A DNA stretch of 12,138 nucleotides from Lysobacteraceae bacterium (GTDB taxonomy: Bacteria > Pseudomonadota > Gammaproteobacteria > DSM-19610). The notes under the pieces are model-generated. The model was not told where the DNA came from. It was given only the letters and a program-made list of their open reading frames with translations, and made no database searches. This document shows, one piece after another, positions 7,412-12,138 of the stretch (position 1 is its first letter; every line of letters starts with the position of its first letter). The translations under genes were made by a program, and so were the position numbers. The stretch spans positions 1-12,138 of the forward strand of contig JAIVHA010000158.1 in NCBI GenBank assembly GCA_020201295.1, given 5' to 3'.

Positions 7412-8335
7412 ATGTCCCAGCCCGATCTCGCCGCCGTCAAGGCCTACCTGCTCGACCTGCAGGACCGCATCTGTACCGAGCTGGCCCGTCTGGATGGCGC
7501 CAAGGCCTTTCGCGAGGACCGGTGGCAGCGCCCCGAGGGTGGCGGTGGTCGCTCGCGGGTACTGGAGGACGGCGGCCTGTTCGAAAAGGCCGGCATCAAT
7601 TTCTCCCATGTCCATGGGACACAGCTGCCGCCATCCGCCACTGCCGCGCGCCCGGAACTGGCGGGACGTGGTTTCGAGGCCATGGGCGTGTCCCTGGTGA
7701 TCCATCCACGCAATCCCTATGTACCCACTTCCCATGCCAATGTGCGCTTCTTCCTGGCGGAAAAGCCCGACGCGCAACCGGTCTGGTGGTTCGGGGGCGG
7801 CTTCGACCTCACGCCCTACTATGGTTTCGAACAGGATGCCGAGCACTGGCACCGTATCGCCCGCGAGGCCTGTACGCCCTTTGGGGCCGACGTCCATGCC
7901 CGCTACAAGCAATGGTGTGATGAATACTTCTTTCTCAAGCACCGCAACGAACCGCGCGGCGTAGGCGGCCTGTTCTTCGACGACCTCAACGAAGGCGGTT
8001 TCGAACACTGCTTCGCCTTCCTGCGCAGCGTGGGCGATCACTACCTGCCGGCCTATGTGCCCATCGTCGAACGCCGCTACGCCATCGACTACGGCGAACG
8101 GGAACGCGAGTTCCAGCTCTACCGGCGCGGCCGTTATGTGGAATTCAACCTGGTCTATGACCGCGGCACCCTGTTCGGTCTGCAGTCGGGGGGGCGTACC
8201 GAATCCATCCTCATGTCGCTGCCACCGCTGGTGAGCTGGAAATACGACTGGCGGCCGGAACCGGGTACGGAAGAGGCGCGCCTCTACGAAGTGTTTCTCA
8301 CGCCACGCGATTGGCTGGCAGCGGATAGCCCATGA
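7412..8335 (+). CDS. hemF: Oxygen-dependent coproporphyrinogen III oxidase
   Basis: HemF uses O2 to oxidatively decarboxylate coproporphyrinogen III to protoporphyrinogen IX in haem synthesis. The 307-residue protein carries the family's conserved blocks: INFSHVHG, HPRNPYVPTSHANVRFF, WWFGGGFDLTPYYGF, YKQWCDEYFFLKHRNE, GGLFFDDL and the C-terminal signature FGLQSGGRTESILMSLPP. The ATG at 7412 is chosen because GGAG lies five bases upstream and the conserved protein begins there; an upstream in-frame ATG (7355) would add non-conserved residues across the promoter. The stop overlaps the oxyR start (ATGA), so the two are translated together. The link of an O2-consuming haem enzyme to a peroxide sensor is suggestive. 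Confidence 0.96.
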   Translation: MSQPDLAAVKAYLLDLQDRICTELARLDGAKAFREDRWQRPEGGGGRSRVLEDGGLFEKAGINFSHVHGTQLPPSATAARPELAGRGFEAMGVSLVIHPRNPYVPTSHANVRFFLAEKPDAQPVWWFGGGFDLTPYYGFEQDAEHWHRIAREACTPFGADVHARYKQWCDEYFFLKHRNEPRGVGGLFFDDLNEGGFEHCFAFLRSVGDHYLPAYVPIVERRYAIDYGEREREFQLYRRGRYVEFNLVYDRGTLFGLQSGGRTESILMSLPPLVSWKYDWRPEPGTEEARLYEVFLTPRDWLAADSP

Positions 8336-9264
8336 CCCTCACCGAGCTGCGCTACATCGTCGCCCTGGCCCGGGAACGGCATTTCGGACGCGCGGCCGAG
8401 TCCTGCCATGTCAGCCAGCCGACCCTGAGCGTCGGCGTGAAGAAACTGGAGGATGAACTGGGGGTGGTCCTGTTCGAACGCAGCAAGACGGACATCAGTC
8501 TCACACCCGTCGGTGAACGCGTCGTGGAACAGGCCCAACGGGCGCTGGATGAGGCCGGCGTGATCAAGGAGCTGGCGCAGGGTGCCCAGGACGAACTGGC
8601 AGGACCGTTGCGGCTGGGCGCGATCTACACCATCGGGCCCTACCTGTTTCCCCACCTCATCCCCCTTTTGCATGAGCGCCTGCCGCAAATGCCGCTGGTG
8701 ATCGAGGAGAACTACACGGCTCGCCTCGGCGAGAAACTCAAGCAGGGCGAACTGGATGCCATCCTCATCGCCCTGCCCTTCACCGAGGCCGGTATCGTCA
8801 CCCAGGCCCTCTACGCAGAGCCCTTCGTGGTGGTGCTGCCCGCCTCCCATCCCTGGACGGCGCGGGATCAGATCGCCGCCGCCGACCTCCGCACCGAGGA
8901 CGAGACCCTGCTCATGCTGGGCGCCGGCCACTGTTTCCGCGAACAGGTGCTGGAGGCCTGCCCGGCCTGCCGGCACGGCAGCCGCGAACTGCAGAAGAAC
9001 CTGGAGGGCGGCTCCCTGGAGACCATCCGTCACATGGTGGCCTCGGGCATGGGCATCACCGTGCTGCCCTGCAGCGCCGCCGGCGCGGACCGCTATTCCC
9101 AGCGCCTGCTGAGCATCCGCCGCTTCGCCCCGCCCGTTCCCAGCCGCACCGTGGCCCTGGCCTGGCGCCGCCATTTCCCGCGCCCGCGGGCACTGGCGGC
9201 GCTGGTGGAGGCCGTACGGGACTGTGAGCTGAGCTGCGTGACCCCGGTTAATGATAGCAATTAA
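8332..9264 (+). CDS. oxyR: Hydrogen-peroxide sensing LysR-type regulator OxyR
   Basis: This is a 310-residue LysR-family transcription factor. The N-terminal winged helix-turn-helix (about residues 1-60) contains FGRAAESCHVSQPTLSVGVK. The effector domain has the OxyR peroxide-sensing cysteines: C201 in LGAGHCFREQ and C210, nine residues later as in E. coli C199/C208, followed by SLETIRHMVASGMGIT. An extra cysteine, C213, lies beside the pair. In reduced form OxyR binds extended sites; disulfide formation switches it to an activator of peroxide defence genes. It overlaps hemF by four bases and is followed by rubrerythrin and rubredoxin, with an OxyR-type operator covering its own stop codon. 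Confidence 0.95.
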   Translation: MTLTELRYIVALARERHFGRAAESCHVSQPTLSVGVKKLEDELGVVLFERSKTDISLTPVGERVVEQAQRALDEAGVIKELAQGAQDELAGPLRLGAIYTIGPYLFPHLIPLLHERLPQMPLVIEENYTARLGEKLKQGELDAILIALPFTEAGIVTQALYAEPFVVVLPASHPWTARDQIAAADLRTEDETLLMLGAGHCFREQVLEACPACRHGSRELQKNLEGGSLETIRHMVASGMGITVLPCSAAGADRYSQRLLSIRRFAPPVPSRTVALAWRRHFPRPRALAALVEAVRDCELSCVTPVNDSN

Positions 9265-9290
9265 CTATCTATCTCATAATAACAATCCAT
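9254..9290 (+). promoter_or_regulatory. OxyR operator (four half-sites) upstream of rubrerythrin
   Basis: The sequence reads ATAG-N7-CTAT-N7-ATAA-N7-CCAT at 9254-9257, 9265-9268, 9276-9279 and 9287-9290. The OxyR consensus is ATAG-N7-CTAT-N7-ATAG-N7-CTAT; 14 of 16 fixed bases match and all three spacings are exactly 7. The first two half-sites overlap the last codons of oxyR. The site ends next to the candidate -35 region of the rubrerythrin promoter, the position from which OxyR activates RNA polymerase. Confidence 0.75.
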
Positions 9291-9319
9291 TAGCTATATC
9301 AATCACCCGCCCCTACGAT
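9290..9319 (+). promoter_or_regulatory. Candidate core promoter of the rubrerythrin-rubredoxin unit
   Basis: TACGAT at 9314-9319 is a fair -10 box; the -35 region (TTAGCT at 9290-9295, 18-bp spacer) is poor, as expected for a promoter that needs OxyR. The leader would be about 55 nt. Confidence 0.4.
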
Positions 9320-9379
9320 GTCCTCCAAGCCGCACGACCCGCGGCGCCGGATCCCAACCCGAACCCTAGGAGCGACATC

Positions 9380-9859
<480 letters not shown>

Positions 9860-9910
9860 ACCAAATGCCGCTAAAATACGTCAAATGTCATTAAACCGAG
9901 GTAAACCGTA

Positions 9911-10078
9911 ATGAAAAAATGGGAATGTATCGTATGTGGCTTCATCTATGACGAGGCCGAGGGCCTGCCGGACGAAGGCATCGCCCCGGGTACCGCCTGG
10001 ACGGATATCCCCGAGGACTGGGAATGCCCCGACTGCGGCGTCTCCAAGGCCGACTTCGAGATGGTGGAAGTGGCCTGA
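9911..10078 (+). CDS. rubA: Rubredoxin
   Basis: This is a 55-residue one-iron electron carrier with two CxxCG knuckles, C6-x2-C9 (ECIVCGF) and C39-x2-C42 (ECPDCG). Conserved aromatic and turn residues (YDEAEGLPDEG, PGTAW, DIPEDWECP) fit the family length. It starts 51 bp after the rubrerythrin stop with a GAGG nine bases before the ATG, and is expected to pass electrons from rubredoxin reductase to the rubrerythrin upstream. An intrinsic terminator 16 bases after its stop ends the unit. Nothing unusual in the protein. Confidence 0.96.
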   Translation: MKKWECIVCGFIYDEAEGLPDEGIAPGTAWTDIPEDWECPDCGVSKADFEMVEVA

Positions 10079-10093
10079 TCCCTGCAGACCTCC

Positions 10094-10118
10094 GGGGCGA
10101 ATGTCGCCCCCCTTTTTT
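10094..10118 (+). terminator. Intrinsic terminator after rubredoxin
   Basis: GGGGCGA (10094-10100) pairs perfectly with TCGCCCC (10104-10110) around loop ATG. CC and six T's follow (10113-10118). It lies between rubredoxin and rubredoxin reductase and should end most rubrerythrin-rubredoxin transcripts. Confidence 0.8.
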
Positions 10119-10135
10119 CCGACCGGAGCCCGGCT

Positions 10136-11121
10136 ATGGACCCCATTGTGATCATCGGTACCGGCCTGGCCGGCTACAGCCTGGCCAGGGAGCTGCGCAA
10201 GCTGGACGCGGAGCGCCCCCTGGTGCTGCTCAGCGCCGATGACGGCCGCTTCTATTCCAAACCGCTGCTGTCCAATGCCCTCGCCAAGGGCAAGGATGCC
10301 GATGAACTGGCCACCGCCAGTGCCGAGGAGATGGCCCGGCAGCTGAACGCCGACATACGCAGCCATTGCCCGGTCCAGGCCCTCCACCGCGCCCGCCGGG
10401 AAGTGGAACTGGAGGGCGGTGAGCGCCTGGCCTATGGCCGGCTGGTGTTGGCCCTGGGCGCCGACCCCATCCGCATCCCCTTCGCGGGGGATGCGGCCGA
10501 CGAGGTGCTCTCGGTCAATGACCTCGCCGACTACGCCCGCTTCCGCACGCGGCTGGAGGGCGCACTGGTGCCGAACGTATCGACCGTGCCGGTGACGGCT
10601 TCCGTGTCACCCTCGCCAACGGTGTGGCCGTGGAGGCAGGCCTGGTGCTGTCGGCCATCGGCCTGCGGCCGCGCACCGCCCTGGCGCAGGCGGCGGGTCT
10701 GCAGGTGGGTCGCGGCATCGTCACGGACCGACTGCTGCGCAGTTCCGATCCCCATATCCATGCGCTCGGCGATTGCCTGGAAGTGGAAGGCCTGGTGTTG
10801 CCCTATGTGATGCCCATCATGAACGCCGCCCGCGCCCTGGCGCGGACCCTGGCCGGCACGCCCACGGAACTGGTGTACCCGGCCATGCCCGTGGTGGTGA
10901 AGACCCCGGCCCACCCGGTGGTGGTGTCACCGCCCCCCATGGGCCGCGAGGGACACTGGCGCACGGAGGTGGATGCCGGAGGCACGGCGGGGTTCTTCGA
11001 GTCGCCGGACGGCGAACTGCTGGGCTTCGCCCTGACCGGACCGCGGGTATCGGAAATGCAGGCCCTGACCAAGCGGCTGCCGCCGGTGCTGGCGGCGGCC
11101 GGCCAGGCGGACGCGGCCTAG
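10136..11121 (+). pseudogene. rubB: Rubredoxin reductase with internal deletion and frameshift
   Basis: Rubredoxin reductase is a FAD flavoprotein of about 384 residues that moves electrons from NAD(P)H to rubredoxin. The start at 10136 has GGAG seven bases upstream and opens MDPIVIIGTGLAGYSLAREL, the FAD-binding GxGxxG motif, followed by RFYSKPLLSNAL and LVLALGADPIRIP. After about residue 143 (RTRLEGA) similarity stops. It resumes one frame over from about 10570 (AERIDRAGDGFRVTL) and continues through LSAIGLRPRT and ALGDC (FAD) to the stop at 11121. About 60 residues are missing, including the whole second GxGxxG motif (NAD(P)H binding). The upstream frame ends at 10810. Neither fragment should have reductase activity. 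Assembly error is the main alternative. Confidence 0.85.
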
Positions 11122-11153
11122 TACTCCTTACAAGCTGAAATTGACGGATTGTC

Positions 11154-11342
11154 ATGGCCACGGAAGCACACGGAATGACACGGAAAATATTTACATCGTA
11201 ATGCAAGGCGCCCGTAGGAGCGGCCTCTGGCCGCGAACCCTGTGTGATACGCCGGGCATTCGCGGCCAGAGGCCGCTCCTACGGGTGGCTTCCATTGGCA
11301 GCAATGCAATCTTTCCGTGTTTTCGTGTGTTTCCGTGGCCAT
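11154..11342. repeat. Element with terminal inverted repeats (MITE-like), copy 2, holding a REP hairpin
   Basis: The ends repeat the terminal arms of the element at 628-848. The left arm starts at 11154 (ATGGCCACGGAAGCACACGG); the right arm ends at 11342 with its imperfect reverse complement. The 120-130-bp interior is mostly taken up by the REP hairpin at 11211-11285 and shares nothing visible with the interior of copy 1. It begins 33 bp after the rubredoxin reductase stop. No coding frame is credible inside. Confidence 0.75.
11211..11285. repeat. REP hairpin, 27-bp perfect stem, copy 2
   Basis: Arms 11211-11237 and 11259-11285 are perfect 27-bp complements around a 21-base loop, built on CCCGTAGGAGCGGCCTCTGG. 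The core matches the hairpin at 7248-7318 apart from CTCTGG in place of CTTGG; both arms carry the change, so the stem is conserved by paired substitutions. It is nested inside the terminal-repeat element at 11154-11342. Confidence 0.85.
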
Positions 11343-11438
11343 CAAGGCTGCCAGGCGTCCGCATGCGGTGTGAACGGGTATCCGTAATTATCAACTTGAC
11401 AGAGCACCAGTCTGTCGGACTTCAGCCCGACACCCCCC

Positions 11439-11467
11439 AAAAAAAAGCCCCACCGCGAGGGTGGGGC
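11439..11467 (-). terminator. Intrinsic terminator 2 of the minus-strand RNA
   Basis: On the minus strand GCCCCACC (11467-11460), loop CTCGC, GGTGGGGC (11454-11447) and eight T's (11446-11439): an 8-bp GC-rich stem with a long T-run. It lies directly behind terminator 1. Confidence 0.85.
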
Positions 11468-11468
11468 G

Positions 11469-11487
11469 AAAAACGCTTTTCAGCGTC
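11469..11487 (-). terminator. Intrinsic terminator 1 of the minus-strand RNA
   Basis: On the minus strand ACGCT (11486-11482), tetraloop GAAA, AGCGT (11477-11473), with a run of five T's ending at 11469. The stem is short but has a stable GNRA-type loop. It is two bases from terminator 2, forming a tandem pair. Confidence 0.7.
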
Positions 11488-11655
11488 GGAGGAGTCGTTG
11501 ACACTACACCTTGCACAGGAATTCGATTTCGGGGTGCGCCCTGGAACTGGCGGGGACATTCCGAAGCCGACTCCATGCGGAGGCTATCGGCCAACCTTCC
11601 TCTTACTGTAGCGCACCTGCGCCAATCCTTTTTCCGTCCCTGTTACCCAGTAAAA

Positions 11656-11670
11656 GCAAATAGAGTGCCA
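11656..11670 (-). promoter_or_regulatory. Sigma-54 (RpoN) promoter, minus strand
   Basis: Read on the minus strand: TGGCAC (11670-11665), TCTAT, TTGC (11659-11656), followed by T. This matches the sigma-54 core TGGCAC-N5-TTGC exactly, with the required GG-N10-GC spacing of the -24/-12 elements. The predicted start is near 11644. It lies in an AT-rich stretch between the minus-strand gene ending at 11828 and the tandem terminators. Confidence 0.75.
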
Positions 11671-11766
11671 GTTTATTCCATTTTGCTATTACCTTCTTAA
11701 AACCAACCAGTTAGAAATATTCGCCATAACCACATGCGGCAGGATTCGGATCAAAAATGCACGATA

Positions 11767-11793
11767 GCCGGATATCTGGCGCAATTTGCACCA
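11767..11793 (-). promoter_or_regulatory. Overlapping palindromes, possible enhancer-binding-protein site
   Basis: GCCGGATATCTGGC (11767-11780) is a 14-bp palindrome with one mismatched pair. TGGCGC-AATTT-GCACCA (11777-11793) is a second one with one mismatch, sharing TGGC. They lie about 123-149 bp upstream of the predicted sigma-54 start, the usual distance for activator sites. Neither matches the NtrC site orientation (TGCACC-N5-GGTGCA), so the activator is unknown. Confidence 0.4.
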
Positions 11794-11827
11794 GAAAGCG
11801 TCAGCTCCCGTCAGTACATGGCCGGTT

Positions 11828-12138
11828 TCAATCCAGGGTATCCAGGTGGGAACCCTCGGTACCCCGGGGCCGCGGCTCACCGGGACCGCGCAGCCGCCGG
11901 ATCACAGCGGCCTCCCGCAACAGGGTCGCCAGATCCTGGGGGCTGGCGGGCAGGGCATGCCAGGTCAGCTCACGCAAGGCTGCATGGCGCTTGAGCACCT
12001 GGAAATAGGCCTCGGGGTTCAACAGGTTCGCGGCCAGGGCGAAACCGGCATCGAGGCGTGCCAGGGCACCCTGGCGCCGCACGGCCGCCAGCAGTTGCCC
12101 ATAGATCAGCAGCACCAGGGCGCGGGTACGCGGGTCGT
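11828..12138 (-). CDS. Unrecognised protein, C-terminal part (runs off right edge)
   Basis: The last 103 codons of a minus-strand gene are open from the window edge to the TGA at 11830-11828. Codon use is GC-rich in third positions like the neighbouring genes, which supports coding. The visible protein is rich in Leu, Ala and Arg and mostly helical in appearance (LVLLIYGQLLAAVRRQG, then ARLDAGFALAANLLNPEAYF). It contains NLLNPEAYFQVLKRH and LPASPQDLATLLREAAVIRR, and ends in a polar tail (GPGEPRPRGTEGSHLDTLD). No family was recognised and no function is proposed. The internal GTG at 12115 is not assumed to be the start, as the frame continues upstream. The sigma-54 promoter lies about 160 bp downstream on the same strand, with no terminator seen between. 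Confidence 0.7.
   Translation of the reverse strand, partial: DPRTRALVLLIYGQLLAAVRRQGALARLDAGFALAANLLNPEAYFQVLKRHAALRELTWHALPASPQDLATLLREAAVIRRLRGPGEPRPRGTEGSHLDTLD

Larger units (their letters stand above)
11439..11644 (-). ncRNA. Candidate sigma-54-dependent small RNA, about 175-205 nt
   Basis: A consensus sigma-54 promoter (11670-11656) predicts a start near 11644, and two tandem intrinsic terminators end the transcript at about 11469 or 11439. No convincing protein frame lies between; the one minus-strand frame (11594-11391) uses poor codons and runs through both terminators. The RNA can form several hairpins. GCGC-AGGT-GCGC lies near the 5' end. GCCGA/TCGGC with inner CTCC-GCAT-GGAG lies at 11591-11566, and GGAA/TTCC has a C-rich loop. 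A CTCCTCC word just before terminator 1 (11494-11488) could pair with Shine-Dalgarno sequences. It does not resemble 6S, SRP, tmRNA, RNase P or GlmZ as I know them, and lacks the repeated A-rich CA motifs of CrcZ. Known sigma-54-driven sRNAs (Qrr, GlmY/GlmZ, CrcZ, NrsZ) make this class plausible. Predicted only. Confidence 0.6.

Noticed and set aside
11396..11401. Perfect TTGACA, possible -35 box on the plus strand
   Set aside because: No -10 box at 16-18 bp downstream and no plus-strand gene follows.
11122..11438. CRISPR array or tRNA genes in the repeat-rich right end
   Set aside because: The repeats are inverted pairs, not regularly spaced direct repeats, and no tRNA-like cloverleaf elements were seen.
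11391..11594. 67-codon minus-strand frame in the candidate sRNA
   Set aside because: It starts at TTG with the purine-rich stretch too close, uses codons unlike neighbours and reads through both terminator hairpins.
11777..11793. NtrC binding site
   Set aside because: The half-sites are TGGCGC...GCACCA, the reverse arrangement of the NtrC consensus TGCACC-N5-GGTGCA.

Overview
The window reads as a GC-rich gammaproteobacterial chromosome segment. The order fmt-def-(LysM protein)-dprA-smg-topA-tsaC-hemF is the conserved 'fmt/def/dprA/tsaC/hemF' neighbourhood of Pseudomonas and the purple sulfur bacteria. Together with the oxyR-rubrerythrin-rubredoxin-rubredoxin reductase block, it suggests a Chromatiales/Ectothiorhodospiraceae-type organism (inference from gene order and protein style only).

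Left part (1-1400, minus strand): the 5' two thirds of fmt, then a 400-bp gap filled with repeats, then a def gene whose last ~30 codons are gone. The break falls inside the HExxH metal-binding motif, where a REP-like inverted repeat begins. From 1637 all genes to 11121 are on the plus strand: a TsaP-type LysM protein (pilus secretin anchor), dprA with an N-terminal frameshifting deletion, smg, topA (four zinc ribbons), tsaC overlapping topA, a 27-bp-stem REP hairpin, then hemF and oxyR overlapping by ATGA.

Oxidative-stress part (8332-11121): oxyR is followed by a diiron rubrerythrin without its own rubredoxin domain, a separate 55-aa rubredoxin, an intrinsic terminator, and a rubredoxin reductase that has lost its NAD(P)H-binding segment and its frame. 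A four-half-site OxyR-type operator with exact 7-bp spacings covers the end of oxyR, just upstream of rubrerythrin. OxyR therefore probably drives this peroxide-reducing pair directly.

Right part (11122-12138): a repeat element with ATGGCCACGGAA-type terminal inverted repeats (a second one sits between def and fmt) with a REP hairpin nested inside. Next, on the minus strand, comes what looks like a previously unannotated small RNA gene: a consensus sigma-54 promoter (TGGCAC-N5-TTGC), a ~175-205-nt non-coding transcript, two tandem intrinsic terminators, and palindromes about 120-150 bp upstream that could bind an enhancer-binding protein. The window ends in the 3' part of an unrecognised minus-strand gene.

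Three genes (def, dprA, rubredoxin reductase) carry lesions within 12 kb. Either the locus is decaying around mobile repeats or the assembly has errors; re-reading the three junctions would decide.
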